In this document: in pieces, positions 51,075-58,482 of the stretch
How the letters are laid out: each line of letters begins with the position of its first letter
Position numbering within the stretch: the first letter of the stretch is position 1
Assembly (NCBI RefSeq): GCF_004959935.1
Contig: NZ_SMYN01000001.1
Span: 222,280 to 286,279 of the forward strand
From: Falsirhodobacter xinxiangensis
GTDB taxonomy: Bacteria > Pseudomonadota > Alphaproteobacteria > Rhodobacterales > Rhodobacteraceae
DNA: 64,000 nt
Direction of reading: 5' to 3'
The notes under the pieces: model-generated
The model's database searches: none
What the model saw: the letters and a program-made list of their open reading frames with translations, nothing else
What the model was told of the DNA's origin: nothing
Translations under genes and position numbers: made by a program

Positions 51075-51863
51075 TCACGCGCGAAGTCGGCCCACGACCC
51101 CGGCAATGACGAATCCCGCCGCCGCCGCCGCCACGATGGACGGCCCCGCGGGCGTGTCGAAGGACAGTGACAGCCACAGCCCCGCCAGCGCCGCCGCCGC
51201 GCCGATGGCGGATGCCAGCAGCGCCATCGCCTCCGGCCCGCGCGCCAATGCCCGCGCCGCAGCGGCGGGCACGATCAGCATCGCCGCGATCAGAAGCGCC
51301 CCGACCACTTTGATCGACACTGCCACCACGACCGCCAGCGCCAGCGTCAGAACCATCCGCTCGCGGTTCGGGTCGATGCCGGAGGCATGGGCCAGATCCT
51401 CGTTCACCGTGGCGACCAGCAGCCGATCCCACCGCCAGACGATCAGCACGGCGACCAAAGCGCCCCCGCCCCAGATGAACGCCAGATCCGCGCGCGAGAC
51501 CGCCAGAATGTCGCCGAACAGCCAGCTTTGCAGATCCACCCGCACCCCTTGCAGAAAGCTGACCGCAACAAGGCCCAGCGCCAGCGCCGAATGCGCCAGC
51601 ACCCCCAGCACCGTGTCGATGGCCCAGCCCCGCCCCGACAGCGTGGACACCGTCACCGCCATCACCAGCGCCACCGCCAGCGTGCCGAAGCCCACCGGCA
51701 GGTCCATCGCCAACGCCAGCGCCACACCAAGGATCGCCGCATGGGCCGTCGCATCGCCGAAATAGGCCATGCGCCGCCAGACGACGAACGCCCCCAAAGG
51801 CCCGGTCGCCAGCGACAATCCGACTCCCGCCAGACCTGCCCGCATCAGAAAATCGTCAAGCAT
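51075..51863 (-). CDS. znuB: Zinc ABC transporter permease
   Basis: ZnuB is the membrane channel of the high-affinity zinc importer. The protein is about 262 residues with seven to eight membrane segments. GPLGAFVVWRRMAYFGDATAHAAILGVAL (in two parts) is the family hallmark, and VKVVGALLIAAML-like sequence (IKVVGALLIAAMLIVPAAAA) follows. I start at MLDDFLMRAGLAG (51863); another ATG two codons upstream is possible. The start overlaps the znuC stop by 8 bases. Regulated by Zur through the operon. Confidence 0.92.
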   Translation of the reverse strand: MLDDFLMRAGLAGVGLSLATGPLGAFVVWRRMAYFGDATAHAAILGVALALAMDLPVGFGTLAVALVMAVTVSTLSGRGWAIDTVLGVLAHSALALGLVAVSFLQGVRVDLQSWLFGDILAVSRADLAFIWGGGALVAVLIVWRWDRLLVATVNEDLAHASGIDPNRERMVLTLALAVVVAVSIKVVGALLIAAMLIVPAAAARALARGPEAMALLASAIGAAAALAGLWLSLSFDTPAGPSIVAAAAAGFVIAGVVGRLRA

Positions 51864-52578
51864 GGTCATGTCCGCAATCGTGGGTATGGTCGTGATCGTG
51901 CTGATAAAGCGCCAGCGCCCCTTGGGTGCCAAGGCCGAACAGCGCGCGATATTCCGGCGCGTTCGACACGACGCGCGGGGTTCCTTCGCAGCAGACATGC
52001 CCGTTCAGGCAAATCACGCGGTCGGAGGCCGACATCACCACATGCAGATCGTGGCTGACCATCAGCACCGCCGCGCCAGTGTCGCGCCGAACTTCCTCCA
52101 GCAGACGATAGAAAGCCGCCTCGCCGGGTTGGTCGAGCCCCTGGGTCGGCTCGTCCAGCAGGATCGCCTGCGGTTTCGCAAGCAGCGCCCGTGCCAGCAT
52201 CGCGCGTTGCAACTGCCCACCCGACAGATCGGCAAGCTGGCGATCCGCGATGTCGGGCACGCCGACGCGGGCCAGCGCGGCATCGGCCTCGGCCCGCGAA
52301 TGGCGGATCGGCAGCGACAGGAACCGGCGCACGGACAGCGGCAAGGTCCGCTCCAGCGCCAGCTTCTGCGGCACGTATCCGATGCGGGCGTTCCGCGTCA
52401 CCCGCCCCGACGACACGGGCAAGATTCCCAGCAATGTCCGCAGCAAGGTCGACTTGCCCGATCCGTTCGGGCCAACGATGGTCACGATCTCTCCGGCATT
52501 CAGCGCGATGCTGACATCGGAAAGCACGTCGGCCCCGCCAAGGCGGACGGTGACATGTTCGGCGGACAGAAGGCTCAT
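51856..52578 (-). CDS. znuC: Zinc ABC transporter ATP-binding protein with His-rich tail
   Basis: This 240-residue ATPase energises zinc uptake. It has Walker A GPNGSGKST, signature LSGGQLQRAMLARAL, Walker B AILLDEPTQGLD, and switch His in MVSHDLHVVM. The C-terminus ends in a His/Asp-rich tail, YQHDHDHTHDCGHDHA, with seven His and one Cys, which could bind or sense cytoplasmic zinc. Start at 52578 overlaps the zur stop (ATGA). The frame upstream of that is spurious. Confidence 0.94.
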   Translation of the reverse strand: MSLLSAEHVTVRLGGADVLSDVSIALNAGEIVTIVGPNGSGKSTLLRTLLGILPVSSGRVTRNARIGYVPQKLALERTLPLSVRRFLSLPIRHSRAEADAALARVGVPDIADRQLADLSGGQLQRAMLARALLAKPQAILLDEPTQGLDQPGEAAFYRLLEEVRRDTGAAVLMVSHDLHVVMSASDRVICLNGHVCCEGTPRVVSNAPEYRALFGLGTQGALALYQHDHDHTHDCGHDHA

Positions 52579-53048
52579 TCGGTCTTGCACGCCGGGCAAA
52601 GGCCCAGCGCCTCGATATTGCTGCGTTCGATGGTGAAACCCAGTGCTTCCGCCGATGCGCCAAGTGCGGCGCGGACACCCGCCGCATCGGCCTCGGCCAC
52701 GGAATCGCACTGGCGGCAGATCAGGAAGGCGGGCGAATGCGCCTCGCCCGGATGCATGCAGGCGGTAAAGGCGTTCAGGCGGCGGATGCGGTGGGCCAGC
52801 CCGTGTTCGACCAGAAATTCAAGCGCGCGATAAGCGACGGGGGGCTGGTTGCCGAACCCCTCGGCCGCCAGCCGTTGCAGCACGTCATAAGCGCCCATCG
52901 CCTTGTGCGCCTCCAGCAGAATCTCCAGCACGCGCTTGCGCACGGGGGTCAGGCGCAGACGCTGCTCCTTCGCCAATGCCTCTGCCCGGTGCATGACATC
53001 GCCTTCGCAATGCGAATGGTCGTGATGGTGGAAAGCGAGCGGTTCCAT
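52575..53048 (-). CDS. zur: Zinc uptake regulator (Fur family)
   Basis: This 157-residue Fur-family repressor has a DNA-binding winged helix: RLRLTPVRKRVLEILLEAHK and PPVAYRALEFLVEHGLAHRI. A metal-binding dimerisation part follows, with FTACMHPGEAHSPAFLICRQC and LGLCPACKTE, whose CxxC-type pairs hold structural zinc. The N-terminus is extended with FHHHDHSHC, likely an extra metal-binding patch. Start at 53048 follows AAGGGCCGCCC. It is first in zur-znuC-znuB and divergent from znuA. The placement identifies it as Zur rather than Fur. Confidence 0.93.
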   Translation of the reverse strand: MEPLAFHHHDHSHCEGDVMHRAEALAKEQRLRLTPVRKRVLEILLEAHKAMGAYDVLQRLAAEGFGNQPPVAYRALEFLVEHGLAHRIRRLNAFTACMHPGEAHSPAFLICRQCDSVAEADAAGVRAALGASAEALGFTIERSNIEALGLCPACKTE

Positions 53049-53063
53049 GGGCGGCCCTTGACT

Positions 53064-53078
53064 TGTGATATTATCACA
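53064..53078. promoter_or_regulatory. Candidate Zur operator between zur and znuA
   Basis: A perfect 15-bp palindrome, TGTGATA-T-TATCACA, lies in the 65-base gap between the divergent zur and znuA starts, 15 bases from zur and 35 from znuA. AT-rich palindromes of this form are typical of Zur sites. It is well placed to repress both transcripts when zinc is sufficient. Confidence 0.7.
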
Positions 53079-53113
53079 TATACGCCCTGCCGCACCGATA
53101 CGAAAGGGTTCCC

Positions 53114-54022
53114 ATGCGTTATACCATATCGCTGCTGCTTGCCACCGCCGCCTTCCCCGCCTTTGCGGATGTGTCGGTGGTGACCGATATTCCCCCCGTG
53201 CAGTCTTTGGTGGCGACCGTCATGGGAAAGACGCCCGAAGTGCTGCTGCCGCCGGGCTCGGACGCGCATAACTTCCAGCTTCGCCCGTCGCAGGCGCGGG
53301 GTCTGGCCAATGCCGATCTGGTCGTCTGGGTCGGGCCGGAGATGACACCGTGGCTGGCCGGGACGCTGGACGGCATCGGCGGCGACGGCGCGCGGCTTGG
53401 ACTGCTGAAGGCAGACGGTGTCACCCTGCGCGACTATGCCGAGGATCACGACCACGGCCATGACCATGACCATGACCATGACCACGAACATCACGGCCAC
53501 AGCCATGACGGCCACGATCCCCATGCGTGGCTGGACCCGCATAACGCTTCGGTCTGGCTGGACGCCATCGCGGTGGAACTGTCGAAACTGGACCCGGACA
53601 ACGCCCCGACCTATGCCGCCAATGCTGCCGCAGGCAAGGAAAGCATCGCAGCCTTGGATGCCGAAATCACAGCGCAGCTTGCCCCGATCAAGGACAAGCC
53701 CTTCATCGTCTTTCACGACGCTTATGGCTACTTTGCCGAGCATTACGGCCTGACGGTAGCGGGTGCGGTGTCGCTGGGCGATGCCTCATCGCCCTCGGCT
53801 GCGCGGCTGTCGGAAATCACCAAGGCAGCGGGCGGTGCGGTCTGCCTGTTCCCCGAGGTGCAGCACGACCCCAAGCTGGTGACGCAGATGGCGGGCGATA
53901 CGGGCGTCACGGTCGGCGATGCGCTGGACCCCGAAGGATCGGCGCTGGACGCAGGGCCCGAGCTTTACGCAAACCTGATGCACGGGCTGGCCGATACGCT
54001 GACCGGCTGCCTCAGCCGCTGA
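53114..54022 (+). CDS. znuA: Zinc ABC transporter substrate-binding protein
   Basis: This is a 302-residue periplasmic zinc-binding protein with a signal peptide (MRYTISLLLATAAFPAFA). SDAHNFQLRPSQ holds the first ligand His52. A His/Asp-rich loop spans residues 111-137, just before DPHAWLDPHN with the next ligand. VFHDAYGYFAEHYGL and a C-terminal Cys pair (one in AVCLFPEV, one in LTGCLSR) also match ZnuA. It is divergent from zur and convergent with puuD, overlapping it by 11 bases. Confidence 0.95.
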   Translation: MRYTISLLLATAAFPAFADVSVVTDIPPVQSLVATVMGKTPEVLLPPGSDAHNFQLRPSQARGLANADLVVWVGPEMTPWLAGTLDGIGGDGARLGLLKADGVTLRDYAEDHDHGHDHDHDHDHEHHGHSHDGHDPHAWLDPHNASVWLDAIAVELSKLDPDNAPTYAANAAAGKESIAALDAEITAQLAPIKDKPFIVFHDAYGYFAEHYGLTVAGAVSLGDASSPSAARLSEITKAAGGAVCLFPEVQHDPKLVTQMAGDTGVTVGDALDPEGSALDAGPELYANLMHGLADTLTGCLSR

Positions 54023-55226
54023 CCGACCGATACCACGCGACGATCGCCGCCCGCTCCTGCTCCTCCATGAAGGACAGGTTCGCGGGCGGCATGGCATGGG
54101 TCACGCCCGATTGCAGATAGATGCGCCGCGCCTCGTGCGCGATCTGGTCCGGCGTTTCCAGATGCACGCCCTTGGGCGCCCACATCAGCCCCTCCCACCC
54201 CGGCTCGGCCGCGTGACACATCGAACAGCGGCCCTGCACGATCTGCGTCACCTGATCGAAACCCGCCGCATCCGCGAAACGCTGGGCGGCAGGGGTCAGC
54301 GCCGCCTCCTGCCGCATCATCGGCACGGATGACAGCCATGCCACGATGATGAACAGGATGACCGTCGCGGCCCATGTCCAGTTCGGGTTCCCCTTCCGCG
54401 CATGTTTGGTATTGAAGTAGTGCCGGATCGTCACGCCCATCAGAAAGACCAGCGACGCGATGATCCAGTTGTATTCCGTCGCGAACACCAGCGGATAGTG
54501 GTTAGACAGCATCAGGAACAGCACCGGCAGCGTCAGGTAGTTGTTGTGGGTGGACCGCTGCTTGGCGATCTTGCCGTATTTCGGATCGGGCGCGCGGCCC
54601 GCCTTCAGGTCCGCCACCACGATCCGCTGGTTCGGCATGATGATCAGGAACACGTTGGCCGACATGATCGTCGCCGTGAACGCCCCCAGATGCAGCAAGG
54701 CGGCGCGACCCGAGAAGACCTGCGTATATCCCCAGCTCATCGCGACAAGGATCACGTAAAGCAGCAGCATCAGCCGCGTATTGTCGTCCCCGAACCGCGA
54801 TTTGCAGATCGTGTCATAGGCCAGCCAGCCGAAGGCCAGCGATCCCAGCGAAATCCCGATCGCCTGCCACGGCGCCAGGTCCATCACAGCCGGATCGATC
54901 AGATAGAATTCCGAGCCCAGATAATAGACCAGCACCAGCATCGTGAAGCCCGACAGCCACGTCGCATAGCTTTCCCATTTGAACCAGGTCAGATGTTCCG
55001 GCATCGCGGCAGGGGCGACCAGATATTTGCGGATGTGATAGAAGCCGCCACCATGGACCTGCCATTCCTCGCCATGCGCGCCCACGGGCAGGTCGGGCGC
55101 CTTGCGCAATCCAAGGTCCAGCGCGATGAAATAGAAAGACGATCCGATCCACGCGATGGCGGTGATCACATGCGTCCAGCGGGCGGCGATCTCCACCCAT
55201 TCCCAGATCACGGTCATGTCGTACAT
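54012..55226 (-). CDS. puuD: Membrane-bound urate oxidase with C-terminal cytochrome c
   Basis: PuuD oxidises urate to 5-hydroxyisourate. The 404-residue protein has an N-terminal integral membrane urate hydroxylase domain (PF06181, former DUF989) with about eight segments, starting VEIAARWTHVITAIAWIGSS and including FYHIRKYLVAPAAMPEHLTWF (in parts). A cytochrome c domain follows, with CSMCH at residues 334-338 and probable axial Met379 in HAMPPANL. Electrons therefore go to the respiratory chain rather than to oxygen directly. A promoter and LysR-type box lie upstream. Confidence 0.94.
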   Translation of the reverse strand: MYDMTVIWEWVEIAARWTHVITAIAWIGSSFYFIALDLGLRKAPDLPVGAHGEEWQVHGGGFYHIRKYLVAPAAMPEHLTWFKWESYATWLSGFTMLVLVYYLGSEFYLIDPAVMDLAPWQAIGISLGSLAFGWLAYDTICKSRFGDDNTRLMLLLYVILVAMSWGYTQVFSGRAALLHLGAFTATIMSANVFLIIMPNQRIVVADLKAGRAPDPKYGKIAKQRSTHNNYLTLPVLFLMLSNHYPLVFATEYNWIIASLVFLMGVTIRHYFNTKHARKGNPNWTWAATVILFIIVAWLSSVPMMRQEAALTPAAQRFADAAGFDQVTQIVQGRCSMCHAAEPGWEGLMWAPKGVHLETPDQIAHEARRIYLQSGVTHAMPPANLSFMEEQERAAIVAWYRSVSG

Positions 55227-55253
55227 GGCTGGCTCCTGCTTCGCTTGCCATAG

Positions 55254-55281
55254 GCTATACCGCCCGTCACCTTTCTGTTAA
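55254..55281 (-). promoter_or_regulatory. Predicted puuD promoter
   Basis: On the minus strand TTAACA (55276-55281) is spaced 16 bases from TATAGC (55254-55259), a near-consensus sigma-70 pair. The start point would be near 55247, about 20 bases before the puuD ATG at 55226. The LysR-type box at 55302-55320 lies upstream at a typical activator position. Confidence 0.55.
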
Positions 55282-55301
55282 TTCTGCAAATGCCCAAGCA
55301 C

Positions 55302-55320
55302 TTTCAAATCGCGCTGGAAA
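55302..55320. promoter_or_regulatory. Candidate LysR-type box (T-N11-A) upstream of puuD
   Basis: TTTC (55302-55305) and GAAA (55317-55320) are separated by exactly 11 bases, the classic LysR-regulator geometry. The centre lies about 64 bases upstream of the predicted puuD start point and just before the divergent LysR gene. Both activation of puuD and autorepression would be expected. Confidence 0.5.
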
Positions 55321-55327
55321 ATCCCGA

Positions 55328-56251
55328 TTGGCTTATGTGAACAACATACGGATGTTCGTCCGTGTCTATGAATTGGGCAGCATGAGCGCGGCAGCCCGCG
55401 ACCAGCGCACATCGCCCGCCGTGGCATCGGCCCGAATCTCGGAACTGGAGAAGCATCTGAGCGTGCGGCTGTTCAACCGCACCACCCGCACCCTGCAACC
55501 GACCGAGAACGGCCGCATCTTCTATGACGGCGCGCGCAAGGTGCTGGAGGCGATCGACGAGGCCGAGGCGGCGGTCGTGGACGTGACGCAGAACCCGCGC
55601 GGGACGATCCATCTGGCGGCCCCATTGGGCATCGGGCGGCGGTTCATCGCGCCGCATATCCCGGCGTTCAAGGATCTGTATCCGCAGATCGACCTGCGCC
55701 TGCGCCTATCGGACCGCAACGTGGACGTGACCGCCGAAGGGCTGGATCTGGCCTTCCACCTTGGCATCCTTGAAGACAGCACGCTGAAGGTGAAGTTGGT
55801 CGCCGACTGCCCGCGCGTGCTGTGCGCGGCCCCAGCCTATATCGCGCGGCGGGGCAATCCGGCGGATGGTGCGGCGCTGGTGGACGCGCATCACGACTGT
55901 CTCAACCTGCGCTTTCCGGGCGCGAAGGAGTTTCAGTGGACGCTCCAGACCCCCGACGGCCCCCGCCGGTTCGAAATCACCGGCCCGTTCGAATCCGATG
56001 ACGGCGACGTTCTGACCGGCTGGGCGCTGGACGGGCGCGGCATCGTCATGAAGCCGATCTTCGAGGTGGCCGAACATCTGCAATCGGGCGCGCTGATCCC
56101 GGTGGCGGTTGCGACGCCGCCTTTGCCGACGCAGCTTTCCTGCCTGTTCCAGCACCGCCGCCTGCGCGATCCCAAGCTGCGGCTGTTCGTCGATTTCATC
56201 ACCGCCCGCTGCCGCGCGGACATGGCGGCGGCGATGCAGGTTCTTTCGTAA
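55328..56251 (+). CDS. LysR family transcriptional regulator
   Basis: This 307-residue regulator begins at a TTG (AYVNNIRMFVRVYELGSMSA after the initiator), with GTG at 55337 as an alternative. The winged helix continues SPAVASARISELEKHLSVRL and FNRTTRTLQPTENG. The effector domain includes GTIHLAAPLGIGRRFIAPHI and LTGWALDGRGIVMKPIFEVA. It resembles the CrgA/DsdC-like subgroup, but the effector is unknown. Being divergent from puuD, it is a likely purine-pathway regulator responding to urate or a downstream product; that is inferred from position. Confidence 0.88.
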   Translation: MAYVNNIRMFVRVYELGSMSAAARDQRTSPAVASARISELEKHLSVRLFNRTTRTLQPTENGRIFYDGARKVLEAIDEAEAAVVDVTQNPRGTIHLAAPLGIGRRFIAPHIPAFKDLYPQIDLRLRLSDRNVDVTAEGLDLAFHLGILEDSTLKVKLVADCPRVLCAAPAYIARRGNPADGAALVDAHHDCLNLRFPGAKEFQWTLQTPDGPRRFEITGPFESDDGDVLTGWALDGRGIVMKPIFEVAEHLQSGALIPVAVATPPLPTQLSCLFQHRRLRDPKLRLFVDFITARCRADMAAAMQVLS

Positions 56252-56320
56252 CATTCGCACTCTATGGCGAAACCCGAAGGCGGCGACTGGCGTTGCCCCC
56301 GGCCCCAAGGAGTTTCCCCC

Positions 56321-57226
56321 ATGCCCATCGACCCCGCCACGATCTGCGTCGTCGCCAATCCAAATTCGGGCCGCAACAGCCATGACGCGCAGGCCATCGA
56401 CCGCGCGATGGAGGTGTTCGGCACGGCGACCCTGCGCCGCTGGCAGGAAGGCCACGACCTGTCCGAAACCGTGGACCGCGCGATTGCGGACGGGTTCACC
56501 ACCATCGCCGCCGCCGGGGGGGATGGCACGGTGATGGGCGTGGCCAATGCGATGGTGAACACGGATGCCCATATGGCCGTGCTGCCGCTGGGCACCTTCA
56601 ACTATTTCGCGCGGGGCCTGCAACTGCCGCAGGAACCGGCGCCCGCGGCACGGGCGATCCTGAACGGGCATCCGCACCGCATCTCGGTCGGGACGGTGAA
56701 CGGCAAGGTCTTCCTGAACAATGCCAGCCTCGGCATCTATCCCGCGATCCTGAAGCAGCGCGAATCCGTCTACAAGAAATACGGGCGGCGGCGGATCGCG
56801 GCGCATTGGTCGGTGCTGAAGACCTTCATGAAATACCGCAAGCCGCTGACCATCCGGTTGGACGACCGCGCGATGACCACCCCGCTGATCTTCGTCGCCC
56901 GCTCTGCCTATCAGCTTGAACGGTTCGGCCTGCCGGGGTCCGAACAGATCAGCGACGACGATCTGGTGATGTTCGTCTCGCATGCCGACGGGCGAGGGGC
57001 GCTTCTGCGCACGACATGGCATCTGGTCACCCGATCGGTGAAGGAGGGGCGCGATGTCGACATCCTCCATGCCGAGGATTTCACGGTGGAGACCGCGAAA
57101 CCTTCGCTTCTGGTCGCCTATGACGGGGAAAAATCTCGGATGGAGACGCCGATCCGGTTCCAGATTCTGAAAGACGCGCTGTCCATCATCGTCCCGTCAG
57201 AGGCCGACCGCGTGGAGACGCCATGA
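56321..57226 (+). CDS. Diacylglycerol/sphingosine kinase-family lipid kinase
   Basis: This 301-residue protein has the DAGK catalytic domain, with VVANPNSGRN near the start, the nucleotide-binding AAAGGDGTVMGVANAM and LPLGTFNYFARGL. NNASLGIYPAILKQRE follows, and the second domain is short. Family members phosphorylate diacylglycerol, sphingoid bases or similar lipids (YegS, DgkB). I start at the ATG at 56321 after AAGGAG. The stop overlaps the phosphoesterase gene start (ATGA), so the kinase and phosphatase-like enzymes are made together. Confidence 0.88.
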   Translation: MPIDPATICVVANPNSGRNSHDAQAIDRAMEVFGTATLRRWQEGHDLSETVDRAIADGFTTIAAAGGDGTVMGVANAMVNTDAHMAVLPLGTFNYFARGLQLPQEPAPAARAILNGHPHRISVGTVNGKVFLNNASLGIYPAILKQRESVYKKYGRRRIAAHWSVLKTFMKYRKPLTIRLDDRAMTTPLIFVARSAYQLERFGLPGSEQISDDDLVMFVSHADGRGALLRTTWHLVTRSVKEGRDVDILHAEDFTVETAKPSLLVAYDGEKSRMETPIRFQILKDALSIIVPSEADRVETP

Positions 57227-58014
57227 AACGCATCGTCCACCTGTCGGACCTGCATTTCGGCCGCACCTCCCCCGCCCTGCTGGAGCCGCTTCTGGCGGAA
57301 ACCAACGCGCTGAAGCCGGACCTCGTCGTGATCTCGGGCGATTTCACGCAGCGCGCGCGCGTCTGGCAATATCAGGAAGCCGCCGCCTTCGTGAAACGGA
57401 TCGAGGCGCCGACCCTGTCGGTGCCCGGCAATCACGACACGCCCCTGGACAATCTGTTCGTGCGGATGGTCTGGCCCTGGCATCGATACCGCAAATACAT
57501 CGACCGGAACCTTGAACCCACCTGGTCGGACGAACGGCTGAAGGTCGTGGGCGTCAATACCGTCAACCGCTGGGCGCATCAGTCGGGCCGGTTCCGCAGC
57601 AAGACGCTGGCCCGTGTCTGCCGCGAATTCGAGGGTGCGGGCGACCGCGTGCGCGTCGTCGCCCTGCATCACCCGCTGGAACATCTGGAGGGCACCGACA
57701 AACGCCTGATGCGCGGCGCGGGCCGTGCGCTGAAGGCGCTGTCGGACTGCGGTGCGGATGTGGTCCTGTGCGGGCATATCCATACGACGCATGTGGGGCC
57801 GTTCACCAATGCTCCGGGGCTGTTGTTCGTGCAGGCCGGGACGGGCCTGTCAACCCGCCTGCGCCATCAGGAAAACAGCTTCAACGTGCTGGATTGCAGC
57901 CGGGCCGAGGTGCATATCCGCGCCATCTCGGCGGGGGATGACGCGAAATTCCGCACCACCGCCGAGGCGACGTTCCACCGCGACAAGGACCGCTGGGCTC
58001 AGCTGCCGCGATAG
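57223..58014 (+). CDS. Calcineurin-like metallophosphoesterase
   Basis: This 263-residue protein carries the metallophosphoesterase motifs in order: HLSDLHFG, VVISGDFTQRARV, VPGNHDTP, ALHHPLEH and LCGHIHTTHVG. These hold the dinuclear metal site. The family covers phosphodiesterases and phosphatases, including lipid-active LpxH-like and cAMP-type enzymes. The exact substrate is unknown, but coupling to a lipid kinase suggests a phospholipid-related one. It overlaps the convergent uraH gene by 16 bases. Confidence 0.88.
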   Translation: MKRIVHLSDLHFGRTSPALLEPLLAETNALKPDLVVISGDFTQRARVWQYQEAAAFVKRIEAPTLSVPGNHDTPLDNLFVRMVWPWHRYRKYIDRNLEPTWSDERLKVVGVNTVNRWAHQSGRFRSKTLARVCREFEGAGDRVRVVALHHPLEHLEGTDKRLMRGAGRALKALSDCGADVVLCGHIHTTHVGPFTNAPGLLFVQAGTGLSTRLRHQENSFNVLDCSRAEVHIRAISAGDDAKFRTTAEATFHRDKDRWAQLPR

Positions 58015-58346
58015 GTACTGTAGGCGAAGGGCGAGATCAGCAGCGGCACATGGTAGTGCCCCTCGGCATCCGCGATACCGAAGCGGATGGGGATCTGATC
58101 AAGGAACAGCACCTCGCCCGCCGCCTGTCCGCTGGTCCGCAGGTAATCGCCGGCAAAGAAGATCAGCTCGTAATGCCCTTCCTTCAGCGGCGACAGCATC
58201 GGCGCATCGGTGCGGCCATCGGCATTCGTCACCGCTTCGCCGATCTTGCGATGGCTGTTGCCCGAAACACGATACAATTCGATCCTGATACCGGCCGCTG
58301 GTTTGCCCAGCGCGGTATCCAGCACATGCGTTGTCAGTCGTCCCAT
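57999..58346 (-). CDS. uraH: 5-Hydroxyisourate hydrolase (transthyretin-like)
   Basis: UraH hydrolyses 5-hydroxyisourate, the product of PuuD, to OHCU. The 115-residue protein has the N-terminal RLTTHVLDTALGKPAAGI with the active-site His, FGIADAEGHYHVPLLISPF with a second His, and the invariant C-terminal YRGS that distinguishes the enzyme from transthyretin. Start at 58346 follows GGAGG; the frame upstream has no family support. It is divergent from puuE. Confidence 0.96.
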   Translation of the reverse strand: MGRLTTHVLDTALGKPAAGIRIELYRVSGNSHRKIGEAVTNADGRTDAPMLSPLKEGHYELIFFAGDYLRTSGQAAGEVLFLDQIPIRFGIADAEGHYHVPLLISPFAYSTYRGS

Positions 58347-58423
58347 CGATGCCTCCGTTTTCGCCATCATCGCCGCAAGAAGCATCGGATGCGAGTGCGG
58401 GCTTGCCGTAAAGCAGTTTCGCC

Positions 58424-58438
58424 GTTTTCTTGAAAAAC
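58424..58438. promoter_or_regulatory. Palindromic operator candidate between uraH and puuE
   Basis: A 15-bp inverted repeat, GTTTT-CTTGA-AAAAC, lies in the 136-base gap between the divergent uraH and puuE starts. It overlaps a possible puuE -35 element TTGAAA (58430-58435), with CATAAT (58455-58460) 19 bases on. The binding factor is unknown. Confidence 0.4.
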
Positions 58439-58482
58439 AACTTCGCCGATCCCGCATAATCTGAAACGAAAGGAGACCGCCG

